64,000 nt of DNA from Vibrio tasmaniensis (GTDB taxonomy: Bacteria; Pseudomonadota; Gammaproteobacteria; Enterobacterales; Vibrionaceae): the NCBI RefSeq assembly GCF_024347635.1, contig NZ_AP025510.1:992001-1056000 (forward strand). Reading direction: 5' to 3'. The notes below the pieces were generated by a model. That model saw only the letters and a list, made by a program, of their open reading frames with translations. It was not told the origin of the DNA and ran no database searches. Positions 47,932-57,952 of the stretch are shown here, one piece after another. Each line of letters starts with the position of its first letter. Position 1 is the stretch's first letter. Position numbers and translations under genes: made by a program.

Positions 47932-48624
47932 TCAGGCATTGGTAACGCGAGCGCGTTCAATGGCTGGTTTTTCTTGTTTGGGCTGTCTAGCTTTAGCTTG
48001 GTTGTCGATGATGTTTTTCAAAGCAATCAAGAAACCAACACCAATAAAGGCACCTGGAGGTAGCAGGGCTAGCAAGAAACTGTTATCAAATTGGAAAATC
48101 TGGATTCTCAACACCGAAGCCCAATCACCAAGGAGCAGGTCTGCGCCATCAAACAGGGTTCCGTTACCAATAACCTCACGCATCGCACCTAACACAACCA
48201 GTACCGATGTCATGCCAAGACCCATCCAAAAGCCATCTTGAGCAGCAGGCAGTACTTCGTTTTTAGACGCGAAGGCTTCGGCACGACCGATGATGATACA
48301 GTTGGTTACGATCAATGGGATAAAGATACCCAAAGATAGGTAAAGCCCGTAAGCGTAGGCATTCATCAGAAGTTGAACACAGGTTACTAATGAAGCAATG
48401 ATCATCACGAACACTGGAATACGCACTTCTTTTGGCACATGGTTTCGAACCAAAGATACAGATACGTTCGAACCGACTAATACAAGCAAGGTAGCGATAC
48501 CTAATCCAAGAGCGTTAGTCACAGTCGAAGAGACAGCCAACAGCGGACATAAGCCAAGGAGTTGCACTAGGGCAGGGTTGTTGGCCCACATGCCATTTTT
48601 AATTAGTGTTTTATGGTCACTCAT
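47932..48624 (-). CDS. rsxE: Electron transport complex subunit RsxE
   Basis: A 230-residue membrane subunit of the Rsx/Rnf-type ferredoxin:NAD+ oxidoreductase, with about six spans ([38 protein letters not shown]). In E. coli the complex keeps the SoxR [2Fe-2S] sensor reduced; relatives couple electron flow to ion pumping. Its ATG overlaps the rsxG stop by 1 nt (TAATG), indicating coupled translation. Last gene of the rsx cluster before nth. Confidence 0.96.
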   Translation of the reverse strand: MSDHKTLIKNGMWANNPALVQLLGLCPLLAVSSTVTNALGLGIATLLVLVGSNVSVSLVRNHVPKEVRIPVFVMIIASLVTCVQLLMNAYAYGLYLSLGIFIPLIVTNCIIIGRAEAFASKNEVLPAAQDGFWMGLGMTSVLVVLGAMREVIGNGTLFDGADLLLGDWASVLRIQIFQFDNSFLLALLPPGAFIGVGFLIALKNIIDNQAKARQPKQEKPAIERARVTNA

Positions 48625-49253
48625 TATTCACCACCACAATTTTGAGGTTGAGCAAGCAATGCTTGGTTGTTTTGATTAACGTATTGCACCGCTTGTTTCA
48701 CTGACTTAACGACAGCTCTTGGCGTAATGGTTGCGCCAGTGAACTGGTCAAAGTCACCACCATCTTTACGAACCTTCCAACGGTCAAGATTAGAATCCGT
48801 TACTTGCTTACCTGAAAATGAAAGAATCCAATCACTCACACGAAGATCAATTTTATCACCCAATCCTGGCGTTTCTTGGTGAGAAAGCACGCGAGTACCT
48901 AAAATAGTACCGTCAATTTTCATCCCAACAATCACTTTAATCGCACCGTTATAGCCGTCTGGGGCTATCGCCTCGATCGCAATCGCACTTGGCTCACCAT
49001 TGAGTTTAGCAACGTAGGCAGGCATCGCTTGCTCAGTACCAAGTTCTTCTGTTTGAACGAGAGTGCAAGATGAAAACAGTTCATTATCGTGCAGATCGTG
49101 TGGGATCACTTGGTTAAGAACTGACAGTAACTGAGCCTGTTCTTGCTGCTTGATCTGGTCTTTGGTCAGGTAGTGAGTTACCGCGACCAAACCTGTAGAA
49201 GCACACGCAAAAATCGCGAGTACAAGGCCGTTTTTCTTAATTGCATTTAGCAT
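48624..49253 (-). CDS. rsxG: Electron transport complex subunit RsxG
   Basis: A 209-residue subunit with one N-terminal span and a periplasmic domain. [19 protein letters not shown] contains the SGATxT-like site where FMN is bound covalently to threonine. ATG 49253 is supported by AAGGAAG; a start 17 codons upstream would run into rsxD. Its stop shares one base with rsxE's start. Confidence 0.95.
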   Translation of the reverse strand: MLNAIKKNGLVLAIFACASTGLVAVTHYLTKDQIKQQEQAQLLSVLNQVIPHDLHDNELFSSCTLVQTEELGTEQAMPAYVAKLNGEPSAIAIEAIAPDGYNGAIKVIVGMKIDGTILGTRVLSHQETPGLGDKIDLRVSDWILSFSGKQVTDSNLDRWKVRKDGGDFDQFTGATITPRAVVKSVKQAVQYVNQNNQALLAQPQNCGGE

Positions 49254-49266
49254 GGTATCCGCTTCC

Positions 49267-50313
49267 TTAGTGGCCGTATGTACGAGGTTTGGTGTAGTAG
49301 TCAATCAGTGGAACACACATGTTGGCTAACAATACAGCAAACGCCACGCCATCAGGGAAACCACCCCAACTGCGGATGATAAATACCAAACCGCCGATCA
49401 GAGCTCCAAACACTAAGCGACCTTTTACTGTCGTTGATGCTGAAACGGGGTCGGTCGCAATGAAAAATGCGCCGAGCATAGTCGCACCAGACAATAGATG
49501 AATGGTTGGTGAAGCGGTTTCACCGGGAGTGAACATCAAGAACACTAGGCTAAATAGGGTCAAACTGGCCAGAAATGCTACTGGGATATGCCATTGAATC
49601 ACGCGTTGTTTGATTAACACTAGGCCACCAACAAGGTAAGCAAGGTTTACCCATTCCCAGCCTACACCAGCTAACCAGCTAAATTGAGGTTGAGACAGTG
49701 CTTCTGAAGCTGTATTTCCCGCCGTTAATGCGGTTTTGAATGCATCAAGTGGCGTTGCCATCGTAGTGCCATCAATACCTAAGCGAGCTTGCTGTAGAGA
49801 CAACCCTTCACTATTGAAGCTTGTAAAGATCATCAAGAAGGAGTCAACAAAGCTCGTTGCTTCAGCCGTTAAACTAGTAGGCGCATTCCAGCTGGTCATC
49901 TGAACTGGGAATGAGATCAGCAAAACAACGTAAGCCACCATCGCAGGGTTAAATGGGTTTTGCCCAAGGCCGCCGTATAGATGTTTCGCAACGACAATTG
50001 CGAAGAACATACCTATGACGAGAATCCACCATGGAGAATGTGGAGGAATCGCGACACTTAACAGCCAAGCAGTAACAACGGCGCTGTAATCACGCAATGC
50101 CATCACTGGCGGACGCTTTCTTAACAGCATTACAGCGGCTTCAAAGGTAACAGCAAGTGCAATAGCAAATACTAACTGGATGAGTGTACCCCATCCAAAG
50201 AAGTAGGTTTGAGCTAGTAGACCTGGCAATGCACAAATAGCGACCCATTTCATGAGATCTGGGGTACTTCTACGATTGTGCGCGTGCGGTGAGCTGGCGA
50301 TAAAGAAGGCCAC
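49267..50313 (-). CDS. rsxD: Electron transport complex subunit RsxD
   Basis: A 348-residue polytopic subunit ([56 protein letters not shown]). The last segment is the region that binds FMN covalently through threonine in this family. It overlaps the rsxC stop by one base, so the two are translationally coupled. Confidence 0.96.
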   Translation of the reverse strand: MAFFIASSPHAHNRRSTPDLMKWVAICALPGLLAQTYFFGWGTLIQLVFAIALAVTFEAAVMLLRKRPPVMALRDYSAVVTAWLLSVAIPPHSPWWILVIGMFFAIVVAKHLYGGLGQNPFNPAMVAYVVLLISFPVQMTSWNAPTSLTAEATSFVDSFLMIFTSFNSEGLSLQQARLGIDGTTMATPLDAFKTALTAGNTASEALSQPQFSWLAGVGWEWVNLAYLVGGLVLIKQRVIQWHIPVAFLASLTLFSLVFLMFTPGETASPTIHLLSGATMLGAFFIATDPVSASTTVKGRLVFGALIGGLVFIIRSWGGFPDGVAFAVLLANMCVPLIDYYTKPRTYGH

Positions 50314-53300
50314 TACTCTTTCTCCTCATTATTCTTTTTGTCTTGCTCTTGCTGCGCCTTTCTTGCTTTAGCACGAACAATTGCGGCAGCAACCGCTGCT
50401 TTCTTAGGATCGACGGGTTCTGATTGAGCCTCAGATTCAGCCGCAATATCGTTTTCAACTAAAGGTTCAACCACAGATTCAGGCGTTTCTACTGACTCTT
50501 CCTGCTTCGCTTGTTGTGCCTTTTTGGCTTTAGCGAGAGCGATTGCCGCAGCAACGGCTGCTTTTTTAGGATCGACTGACTCTTTTTGAGTTTCAGCTTC
50601 AATCGCTGGTTCAGGCGTTTCTGTTGTCTCAGCCTGTTTAGCTTGCTGTGCTTTCTTGGCTTTAGCACGAGCAATAGCGGCAGCAACTGCAGCTTTCTTA
50701 GGATCGACTGACTCTTGTTGATTTTCAGCTTCAACTTCAATCACTGGCTCAGGCGTTTCTGTTGTCTCAGCCTGTTTAGCTTGCTGTGCTTTTTTGGCTT
50801 TAGCGCGAGTAATAGCGGCAGCAACTGCAGCTTTCTTAGGAGCGACGGACTCTTGTTGAGTTTCAGCTTCAACTTCAATCACTGGCTCTGGAATTTCTAC
50901 TGTCTCAGCCTGTTTCGCTTGCTGTGCTTTCTTCGCCTTAGCGCGAGCAATAGCTGCAGCGACGGCGTCTTTCTTAGCATCACCTGAGCTTGCAGCTGGA
51001 GCTTTAGAAGCTGACTCCGCTTGTTGTGCTTTCTTGGCTTTAGCACGAGCAATAGCCGCAGCGACAGCGTCTTTCTTAGTATTGCCTGAGCTTGAAGCTG
51101 GATCTTCAGAAGCAGATTCTGTTTGCTGTGCTTTCTTGGCTTTAGCACGAGCAATAGCCGCAGCGACAGCGTCTTTCTTAGTATTGCCTGAGCTTGAAGC
51201 TGGATCTTCAGAAGCAGATTCTGTTTGCTGTGCTTTCTTGGCTTTAGCACGAGCGATAGCCGCAGCGACTGCGTCTTTCTTAGCGTCACCTGAGCTTGAA
51301 GCTGGATCTTCAGAAGCAGATTCTGTTTGCTGTGCTTTCTTGGCTTTAGCGCGAGCTATAGCTGCAGCGACAGCATCTTTCTTAGCGTCACCTGATTTTT
51401 CAACCGGAGCTTCAGAAGCTGATTCTGTTTGCTGTGCTTTCTTGGCTTTAGCGCGAGCAATGGCCGCAGCGACCGCGTCTTTCTTAGCATCACCAGATTT
51501 TTCAGTCGGAGCTTCAGAAGCTGATTCTGTTTGCTGTGCTTTCTTGGCTTTAGCGCGAGCAATGGCCGCAGCGACTGCGTCTTTCTTAGCATCACCAGAG
51601 CTTTCTGCAGGAATATCAGTTGCTGCTTGTTGCGCCTTGCGCTCTCGAGCTTGACGCTTACGTTCTTCACGCAGTTTAGACATTTCTGAATTGTCTGGTT
51701 CAGCGCCATCCGCTTTTTGAGCTGCAGCTTGTTTTGCTTTTGCTTTGGCAATCGCAGCAGCTACCGCAGGTTTCACTGCCGGTTCCGCATTAGGTGTTTG
51801 GTCTGCCGCTGCTTTTTGCGCTTTAACGCGAGCAATAGCAGCTGCTATTGCATCATCACCATCCGCAGACTTCATATCTTTACGACGGTTGTCAGCAGCT
51901 TTCTTGAAGCGGTTTTCACGTTCTGCTTTGTCGCGCTCCATACGAGCGTTTTTCTCTTCGAAACGAATCTTGGCGCGCTCTGCAGCTATCGCTTCGTCTT
52001 TTCTTGTTTTGATTTCGGCTTTCGCTTGGCGATAGTACTGAACAAGAGGAATTTCACTTGGGCAGACAAACGCACAAGCTCCACATTCAATACAGTCTTT
52101 AATATTCAGCTCTTCACACTTATCCAACTCGTTGGCTTTCGCATGCCATTGCAGTTGTTGAGGGAGCAATGACGCAGGGCAAGCTTCGGCACACGCGCTG
52201 CAACGAATACATTCCATTTCGTAAGTGCTTGGTGCAATCTCACGACGCGTTGGCGCTAAAATACAGTTCGACGTTTTAGTGATTGGCACATTGGCATGCG
52301 GCAAGGTAAAGCCCATCATCGGGCCGCCCAAAATCAAACGCGGCAGTTTTTTATCTGCTTTGTAGCCAAATTCGTCAAGCAACTCATGTACAGGTGTGCC
52401 GAGTAGCGCCCATACATTACGAGGCTGCTTAAAAGTTTTACCGGTTAAAGTCACGACGCGGTTAACCACAGGTTCACCGTCGATTACTGCTCTCTTAATC
52501 GAGTAGAGAGAGCCGACGTTTTGAACCAAAACACCAATATCTGCAGGAATACCGCCAGCCGGGACCTCTTTATTGGTGAGGATCTTGATGAGCTGTTTTT
52601 CACCACCAGAAGGGTATTTGGTTGGGATAACACGAATGACGATATCTTTGTCTTTTGCTGCTATCTCAAGAGCTTTTATCGCGTCGGGTTTGTTGTCTTC
52701 AATACCGATAACCGTCAACTTTGGTTGAAGAATGTGTTCAACCACTTCGATGCCTTTTAATACTTCTTCGGCATGCTCTTGAAGTAACTTGTCATCAGAG
52801 GTGATGTAAGGTTCACATTCCGCAGCGTTGACGATCAAAATGTCGGTACGACCTAAACCTGATTGAAGCTTCTTAGCCGTAGGGAAGCCTGCGCCACCCA
52901 TGCCTGAAATACCGGCTTGGCGAATCACATCCAGCAGTTCGTCAGAGGTTTTTTTAGAAAAGTCTGCAACAGGGTGTTTTTCAATCCAAGTGTCTAAGCC
53001 ATCGGGCTTAATAACCACGCTTAGTTCGCTCAAACCTGATGGGTGGGCGGTGGTTCTTGGTTCGATAGCGGTAATCACACCCGATGTTGGGGCGTGTACT
53101 GGCAAAGTAAAACCTGTGTCTAGGGCAGTAAGCTGCTGACCTTTTAACACAGTGTCGCCAGCAGCAACCAATAAGTTACCCGGTTTACCGATGTGCTGTT
53201 TTACAGGAAGAACGATTTCTTCTGGAAGCCTTGCATGAACGATATCAGTAGCATTCGACTGTTTCTTGTTTTCAGCAGGGTGTACGCCGCCCGGGAAGTT

Positions 53301-53342
53301 CCAAATAGAGCCCGTGCGAATTTGTTCAATTAAAGAGATCAT
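50313..53342 (-). CDS. rsxC: Electron transport complex subunit RsxC with expanded repeat tail
   Basis: RsxC is the soluble NADH/FMN and Fe-S subunit. The 1009-residue protein starts [19 protein letters not shown]; an in-frame start 12 codons up is less likely. It has the flavin/NADH region ([27 protein letters not shown]) and two 4Fe-4S motifs, [12 protein letters not shown] and [12 protein letters not shown] (about 375-425). A C-terminal half of Ala/Lys/Gln-rich repeats follows. Thirteen copies of an [20 protein letters not shown] block are visible, seven of them on a 34-residue (102-bp) period. The tail is probably amphipathic helix and much of it was gained by tandem duplication. E. coli RsxC is about 740 residues. 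Confidence 0.96.
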   Translation of the reverse strand: MISLIEQIRTGSIWNFPGGVHPAENKKQSNATDIVHARLPEEIVLPVKQHIGKPGNLLVAAGDTVLKGQQLTALDTGFTLPVHAPTSGVITAIEPRTTAHPSGLSELSVVIKPDGLDTWIEKHPVADFSKKTSDELLDVIRQAGISGMGGAGFPTAKKLQSGLGRTDILIVNAAECEPYITSDDKLLQEHAEEVLKGIEVVEHILQPKLTVIGIEDNKPDAIKALEIAAKDKDIVIRVIPTKYPSGGEKQLIKILTNKEVPAGGIPADIGVLVQNVGSLYSIKRAVIDGEPVVNRVVTLTGKTFKQPRNVWALLGTPVHELLDEFGYKADKKLPRLILGGPMMGFTLPHANVPITKTSNCILAPTRREIAPSTYEMECIRCSACAEACPASLLPQQLQWHAKANELDKCEELNIKDCIECGACAFVCPSEIPLVQYYRQAKAEIKTRKDEAIAAERAKIRFEEKNARMERDKAERENRFKKAADNRRKDMKSADGDDAIAAAIARVKAQKAAADQTPNAEPAVKPAVAAAIAKAKAKQAAAQKADGAEPDNSEMSKLREERKRQARERKAQQAATDIPAESSGDAKKDAVAAAIARAKAKKAQQTESASEAPTEKSGDAKKDAVAAAIARAKAKKAQQTESASEAPVEKSGDAKKDAVAAAIARAKAKKAQQTESASEDPASSSGDAKKDAVAAAIARAKAKKAQQTESASEDPASSSGNTKKDAVAAAIARAKAKKAQQTESASEDPASSSGNTKKDAVAAAIARAKAKKAQQAESASKAPAASSGDAKKDAVAAAIARAKAKKAQQAKQAETVEIPEPVIEVEAETQQESVAPKKAAVAAAITRAKAKKAQQAKQAETTETPEPVIEVEAENQQESVDPKKAAVAAAIARAKAKKAQQAKQAETTETPEPAIEAETQKESVDPKKAAVAAAIALAKAKKAQQAKQEESVETPESVVEPLVENDIAAESEAQSEPVDPKKAAVAAAIVRAKARKAQQEQDKKNNEEKE
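50360..51850. repeat. Intragenic tandem repeats in rsxC
   Basis: Roughly 1.5 kb of repeated coding sequence, with a 102-bp unit in the region about 50940-51650. Two neighbouring units starting near 51061 and 51163 look identical over a full period. Farther units vary in length and spacer, indicating older duplications. Confidence 0.93.
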
Positions 53343-53349
53343 ACTAACC

Positions 53350-53943
53350 CTATGCCTTAGGCTCTGACGCGGTCGCATCAGTTGCTTGGTTAGTGATATC
53401 AGTAACAGGGATGATGTTCATCTGCCATTTCCAATTTTCAGTCGTTGTTGCCACTGGAATCATTTCGATACAGTCTGTTGGGCAAGGTGCAACACATAGG
53501 TCACAGCCTGTACATTCATCTTTGATGACGGTGTGCAGTGCCTTGGTTCCACCAACAATGGCGTCAACAGGGCAGGCTTGAATACACTTGGTACAGCCGA
53601 TACACATATCTTCATGAATGAAGGCAACAGTTTTTACTTTGTTATCTAAGTCGTGAGCGGAGTCTTCAACTTCAATGCCCATTAGATCGGCGAGCTTCTC
53701 AATGGTTGCTTGACCACCGGGAGGGCACTTGTTGATTTTGTCTCCGTTAGCGATCGCCTCTGCGTATGGGCGGCAACCGGGGTAGCCACACTGGCCACAT
53801 TGAGTTTGCGGTAAAATGGTGTCGATTTGATCGACGATCGGATCCGCTTCTACTTTAAAGCGGATAGATGCAAAACCTAAAATAGCGCCAAAAACAGCGG
53901 CTAAAACGGCGAGTGCAATGATTGCAATTAAGATGGTGCTCAT
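53350..53943 (-). CDS. rsxB: Electron transport complex subunit RsxB
   Basis: A 197-residue ferredoxin subunit. It has an N-terminal membrane helix, [13 protein letters not shown] (the DUF-type 4Fe-4S site with a distal cysteine CPPGG), and two bacterial ferredoxin motifs, [15 protein letters not shown] and [15 protein letters not shown]. It carries electrons between RsxC and the membrane subunits. It starts 2 bp after the rsxA stop and ends 7 bp before rsxC. Confidence 0.97.
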   Translation of the reverse strand: MSTILIAIIALAVLAAVFGAILGFASIRFKVEADPIVDQIDTILPQTQCGQCGYPGCRPYAEAIANGDKINKCPPGGQATIEKLADLMGIEVEDSAHDLDNKVKTVAFIHEDMCIGCTKCIQACPVDAIVGGTKALHTVIKDECTGCDLCVAPCPTDCIEMIPVATTTENWKWQMNIIPVTDITNQATDATASEPKA

Positions 53944-53945
53944 GC

Positions 53946-54524
53946 TTATTTCACCAACCCAGTAAAGCCCATAAATGCCAGAGACATTAGGCCTGCTGTG
54001 ATCATCGCAATTGATGCGCCTTTGAAGGGCATTGGAACATCAGCAACCGCAATACGTTCACGCATCGCAGCAAATAGGATTAATACAAGAGAGAAACCAA
54101 CAGCCGCGCCGAAACCATAGATGATCGACTGAATGAAGTTGTGGTTCTCATTGATGTTCAGAAGTGCCACACCTAATACTGCACAGTTGGTGGTGATAAG
54201 AGGCAGAAAGATACCCAATAGGCGATAAAGGGTAGGGCTGGTTTTGTGAACGACCATTTCCGTAAATTGAACAACTACCGCGATAACCAAGATAAAGCTC
54301 ATGGTACGCAGGTATTCAATACCCAGAGGGGTAAGGATGTAGGTTTCTACTAGGTATGCAGATACCGACGCTAACGTCAGAACGAAAGTCGTCGCGAGGC
54401 CCATGCCAATCGCAGTCTCCAACTTCTTGGAGACGCCCATAAATGGACATAGCCCTAAAAACTTCACTAGCACAAAGTTATTGACTAGCACTGTGCCAAC
54501 CAACAACAAAAGGTATTCGGTCAT
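53946..54524 (-). CDS. rsxA: Electron transport complex subunit RsxA
   Basis: A 192-residue polytopic subunit, first of the rsxABCDGE operon ([41 protein letters not shown]). RsxA and RsxE are homologous and pack as an antiparallel pair; each has a conserved cysteine now known in Rnf complexes to hold a membrane Fe-S cluster. The promoter should lie in 54525-54600. Confidence 0.96.
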   Translation of the reverse strand: MTEYLLLLVGTVLVNNFVLVKFLGLCPFMGVSKKLETAIGMGLATTFVLTLASVSAYLVETYILTPLGIEYLRTMSFILVIAVVVQFTEMVVHKTSPTLYRLLGIFLPLITTNCAVLGVALLNINENHNFIQSIIYGFGAAVGFSLVLILFAAMRERIAVADVPMPFKGASIAMITAGLMSLAFMGFTGLVK

Positions 54525-54879
54525 AATGGATTAATTCTTGAGATTCCGATCCCGATATTATCCTGTTTTGCTCACCTAATAACAACCAAGGATCACTAGG
54601 GATTTAGACACTTGGTGAAAAAAACATCAGGTAATCGATTGATTACCAAAGCTGCAGTAAGTATAGACATAGATTTTGATGGTGTGAGCGTGCGGTGGTC
54701 TATCACAATGATCTTTGTCTGATCATTTGAGTACTCACTGATTTCACTTTTGTCTTCGGCCAAAAGGTAGAAATTGGTTGAAGTAAGTAGCAATCTTTTG
54801 AGTCAATTGATTATTGCTCACTTAAGGCTGTTGCTCGGTTGCTTAGAGGGTTTTTAGGAAAGTGAGTACGTTAAAACGC
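54525..54879. other. Region upstream of rsxA
   Basis: No gene supported. It should contain the leftward rsx promoter. A 65-codon leftward frame (54596-54793) lacks a ribosome site and family likeness. Confidence 0.45.
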
Positions 54880-54906
54880 AAAAAGCCGCATCGAGTGATG
54901 CGGCTT
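54880..54906 (-). terminator. Terminator next to the tRNA remnant
   Basis: A 9-bp stem (54883-54891 with 54898-54906), followed leftward by five T. It lies where a terminator would be if the remnant were still a leftward tRNA gene. Confidence 0.8.
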
Positions 54907-54915
54907 CTTTAAATT

Positions 54916-54950
54916 TGGCCCCTTGTCGAGACTTGAACGCGGGCGGCTAG
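54916..54950 (-). pseudogene. tRNA 3'-end remnant
   Basis: Read leftward, the segment ends TTCAAGTCTCGACAAGGGGC then CA, resembling a T-loop, acceptor 3' strand and CCA. It parallels the intact tRNA-Asn end at 55034-55060. The T-stem no longer pairs and no 5' half is seen. A terminator follows, as for a former tRNA gene. Confidence 0.55.
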
Positions 54951-54994
54951 GTTTGTGACATTAACTTGGAACAAGTTAGTCGCAGTTATATACG

Positions 54995-55026
54995 AAAAAA
55001 GCCCAATCTTTCGATTGAGCTTTTTT
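54995..55026 (-). terminator. Terminator of tRNA-Asn
   Basis: A long stem (54995-55008 with 55013-55026) whose single mismatch is a G-U pair only on the leftward transcript, ending in a T-run. Confidence 0.9.
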
Positions 55027-55033
55027 CTGAATT

Positions 55034-55109
55034 TGGCTCCCCTTGCAAGACTTGAACTTGCGACATACGGATTAACAGTCCGCCGTTCTACCAACTGAAC
55101 TAAAGGGGA
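55034..55109 (-). tRNA. tRNA-Asn (anticodon GUU)
   Basis: A 76-nt gene with encoded CCA, acceptor stem TCCCCTT paired with AAGGGGA, anticodon loop CTGTTAA giving GTT, and T-loop TTCAAGT. A terminator follows 8 bp downstream. Confidence 0.97.
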
Positions 55110-55233
55110 ATTGCTTGTTAGCGACGCGAATTCTAATAAGACTCCTATTTTCTGTCAATAAAAAATAACAGAAAAAAATAAGATAAAAAACTTTACTTTC
55201 TTGAACGCCTTATCAGATTTAGCTTTGCTTTAG

Positions 55234-55256
55234 TTATCCACCAAAATTGTGGATAA
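55234..55256. promoter_or_regulatory. Inverted pair of DnaA-box-like sequences
   Basis: TTATCCACC (55234-55242, one mismatch to TTATNCACA) and TGTGGATAA (55248-55256, exact complement of TTATCCACA) face each other across 5 bp in an AT-rich stretch. Confidence 0.5.
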
Positions 55257-55585
55257 GTGTGTGCGTGAAACTTTAACAACAATCATTGGGATAAATCTGA
55301 AAATGTGAAAATCTGCAGTAACGTGATGTATTTAAAAGGCTAATATCGAAATATCACGATTGTATAACTTTTTAAGATTATAAAATAAACAGTAAAACAA
55401 GTGCTATTTTTAGATTTTCTGGGGAAAAGTAGTGGATTAAAAATCGAGTAATTTAGCTGAAGAGATCTTGCAGGGGCACGGATAATACCAAGTTCCAAAA
55501 ATAAAAGCTATAACTGATATCTAATCTTAAGATGCATTTCTCTAGATAATAGTTGCAACGACACTCCTCCTAGAGTGACAATGAC

Positions 55586-55601
55586 CTGATTAAATAAACA
55601 G
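55586..55601. promoter_or_regulatory. LexA-like SOS box of uvrB
   Basis: CTGATTAAATAAACAG matches CTGT-N8-ACAG except for A at position 4. It ends 17 bp before the uvrB start. uvrB is an SOS gene in many gammaproteobacteria, so LexA control is likely. Confidence 0.65.
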
Positions 55602-55618
55602 TATGGAAATGGCGACCT

Positions 55619-57649
55619 ATGAGTAAACTCTTTGACTTGGTATCGGACTACAGTCCGTCCGGTGACCAGCCGACGGCGATAACCAAATTACTAGATGGAC
55701 TAGATTCTGGTTTGGCACATCAAACTCTATTAGGGGTAACGGGCTCTGGTAAAACATTTACCCTTGCCAACGTCATTTCTCAATCTCAAAGACCTGCAAT
55801 ATTGTTAGCGCCTAATAAGACACTAGCAGCTCAACTTTATGGCGAGATGAAGTCATTTTTTCCAAATAATGCCGTTGAGTACTTCGTTTCTTACTACGAT
55901 TACTACCAGCCTGAAGCGTATGTGCCAACCACGGATACGTTCATTGAGAAAGATGCGTCGGTGAATGCTCATATTGAGCAAATGAGACTTTCGGCGACCA
56001 AGGCCTTATTAGAAAGAAAAGACGCCATCATTGTGGCTTCTGTATCGGCTATCTATGGTCTTGGTGATCCTAAGTCGTATTTGAAAATGATGCTTCACTT
56101 GAGTCGTGGTGAGGTTATGGATCAGCGTGATATTTTGCGCCGTTTGGCGGAGCTGCAATATTCAAGAAACGACGTCGCATTTGAACGAGGTCAATTCCGC
56201 GTGCGCGGTGAAGTGATTGATATTTTCCCGGCTGAATCTGATCAAGACGCGGTTAGGATTGAGATGTTCGATGACGAAGTCGATTGTATTAGTATCTTTG
56301 ACCCACTCACTGGTGCGGTTAAGCAAAGAGACTTACCGCGCTTTACGGTTTATCCAAAAACTCACTATGTAACTCCACGAGAGAAAATCCTTGAGGCGAT
56401 TGAGAAGATTAAGGATGAGCTGCGCGATAGGGCTCAATACTTAAAAGATAATAATAAGCTTCTCGAAGAACAGCGTATCTCTCAAAGAACTCAGTTTGAT
56501 ATCGAGATGATGACGGAGCTGGGTTTCTGCTCGGGTATTGAAAACTACTCTCGCTATTTGAGTGGACGTAATGAAGGTGAAGCACCGCCAACCTTGTTTG
56601 ATTACCTGCCAAATGACGGCCTTTTGATTATCGATGAGTCACACGTTACCGTGCCGCAAATTGGTGCCATGTATAAAGGTGATCGCTCTCGTAAAGAAAC
56701 CTTGGTTGAATTTGGTTTCCGCCTACCTTCGGCATTGGATAACCGTCCAATGAAGTTTGAAGAGTTCGAATCGATCGCTCCTCAGACTATTTTTGTGTCG
56801 GCCACGCCGGGTAATTACGAAATAGAAAAATCAGACGGCGAGATTTCTGATCAAGTGGTGCGTCCTACTGGTTTGTTAGACCCAATTATCGAAGTAAGGC
56901 CTGTCGCGACTCAGGTTGATGACCTATTGTCTGAAATCAGAATACGTTCAGTGAAAGAAGAACGTGTACTGGTCACTACGCTAACTAAGCGAATGGCAGA
57001 AGACTTAACCGAATACCTGAGTGAGCATGGCGTTAAAGTTCGTTACTTGCACTCAGATATCGATACTGTTGAGCGCGTAGAAATTATCAGAGACCTACGT
57101 TTGGGCGAGTTTGACGTGTTAGTGGGTATTAACTTACTTCGAGAAGGTTTGGATATGCCGGAAGTATCGCTGGTGGCGATTCTTGATGCTGACAAAGAGG
57201 GCTTCTTACGTTCTGAGCGTTCTCTTATTCAAACGATTGGCCGTGCAGCTCGTAATTTGGAAGGTCGAGCGATCTTGTATGGAGACTCAATTACTAAGTC
57301 GATGAGAAAAGCGATTGATGAAACCGACCGCCGTAGAGAGAAACAGCAGGCCTACAACGAAGAGCAAGGTATCACGCCACAAGCACTGAAACGTAATATC
57401 AAAGACATTATGGAGTTGGGTGACCTGACCAAGTCGAAACAGCAGCGCCAGTCAAAACAAGTTCCTCTATCTAAGGTTGCAGAGCCTTCTGAAAGTTATG
57501 CGGTGCTTACGCCACAACTACTTGATAAAGAGATCAGTAAACTGGAAGCAGCGATGTATCAGCATGCTCAGAATTTGGAATTTGAATTGGCGGCACAGAA
57601 GCGCGATGAAATTGAACAACTCAGAAAACAGTTCATTACCAATAGCTAA
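55619..57649 (+). CDS. uvrB: UvrABC excinuclease subunit B
   Basis: UvrB is the damage-verifying helicase-like subunit of nucleotide excision repair. The 676-residue protein has Walker [11 protein letters not shown] and the damage-binding beta-hairpin region [21 protein letters not shown]. It also has the DESH box ([16 protein letters not shown]), helicase motif VI (QTIGRAARN) and the C-terminal UVR domain ([28 protein letters not shown]). Complete and of normal length. A LexA-like box precedes it, and Qrr1 converges from downstream. Confidence 0.97.
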   Translation: MSKLFDLVSDYSPSGDQPTAITKLLDGLDSGLAHQTLLGVTGSGKTFTLANVISQSQRPAILLAPNKTLAAQLYGEMKSFFPNNAVEYFVSYYDYYQPEAYVPTTDTFIEKDASVNAHIEQMRLSATKALLERKDAIIVASVSAIYGLGDPKSYLKMMLHLSRGEVMDQRDILRRLAELQYSRNDVAFERGQFRVRGEVIDIFPAESDQDAVRIEMFDDEVDCISIFDPLTGAVKQRDLPRFTVYPKTHYVTPREKILEAIEKIKDELRDRAQYLKDNNKLLEEQRISQRTQFDIEMMTELGFCSGIENYSRYLSGRNEGEAPPTLFDYLPNDGLLIIDESHVTVPQIGAMYKGDRSRKETLVEFGFRLPSALDNRPMKFEEFESIAPQTIFVSATPGNYEIEKSDGEISDQVVRPTGLLDPIIEVRPVATQVDDLLSEIRIRSVKEERVLVTTLTKRMAEDLTEYLSEHGVKVRYLHSDIDTVERVEIIRDLRLGEFDVLVGINLLREGLDMPEVSLVAILDADKEGFLRSERSLIQTIGRAARNLEGRAILYGDSITKSMRKAIDETDRRREKQQAYNEEQGITPQALKRNIKDIMELGDLTKSKQQRQSKQVPLSKVAEPSESYAVLTPQLLDKEISKLEAAMYQHAQNLEFELAAQKRDEIEQLRKQFITNS

Positions 57650-57710
57650 TCGCACTTGTTACGCAAAAAAATTATTCTTGAAAACATAAGAATTGAGAGT
57701 GTATACGACA

Positions 57711-57802
57711 AAAAAACAGCCAGTAGGAAACGTTTTACTGGCTTACGTTTGTGAACACTCCGTCCACTAACAACGTCAGTTGGCTAGGTGACCCGAAGGT
57801 CA
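57711..57802 (-). ncRNA. qrr1: Quorum-regulatory small RNA Qrr1
   Basis: Read leftward, the RNA starts TGACCTTCGGGTCACC, a first hairpin, followed by CTAGCCAACTGACGTTGTTA, the invariant target-pairing core of Vibrio Qrr RNAs. It ends in a stem (57718-57725 with 57736-57743) and U-run. A sigma-54 promoter and a LuxO-type site lie upstream. Qrr RNAs act with Hfq on the master quorum-sensing regulator mRNAs. Its place divergent from luxO marks it as Qrr1. Ends are estimated to within a few bases. Confidence 0.96.
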
Positions 57803-57812
57803 TCGATACCGC

Positions 57813-57828
57813 TGCATCGTTCGTGCCA
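57813..57828 (-). promoter_or_regulatory. Sigma-54 promoter of qrr1
   Basis: Read leftward, TGGCACGAACGATGCA has GG and GC ten bases apart, the -24/-12 pattern. It ends about 11 bp before the Qrr1 5' end. Confidence 0.9.
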
Positions 57829-57891
57829 TATAGATAAAGCATTGATTGTTTGAAGCAAGCAAACGAACACAGTATAAATAGTGTGGTTAAT

Positions 57892-57904
57892 TTGCATAAT
57901 GCAA
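57892..57904. promoter_or_regulatory. LuxO binding site
   Basis: TTGCATAATGCAA matches the LuxO consensus TTGCA-W3-TGCAA exactly. It is about 90 bp upstream of the Qrr1 start, an enhancer distance for a sigma-54 activator, and about 50 bp upstream of luxO itself. Confidence 0.85.
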
Positions 57905-57952
57905 AGCGGAATGCGATTATAATAAGAAATGCAAATTATAAATGGCTAGGAT

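Larger units (their letters stand above)
55110..55618. other. AT-rich 509-bp region before uvrB
   Basis: No gene seen. It contains the tRNA-Asn promoter, an inverted pair of DnaA-box-like sequences (55234-55256) and a LexA-like box near uvrB. Confidence 0.55.

Noticed and set aside
50900..51750. Long open frames antisense to rsxC (for example 51034-51654 on the plus strand)
   Set aside because: They exist because the repeated, alanine-rich coding DNA lacks stops on the other strand. rsxC itself has clear family domains and operon context.
54596..54793. 65-codon leftward frame upstream of rsxA
   Set aside because: No translation signal and no recognisable features; it lies in the rsx promoter region.
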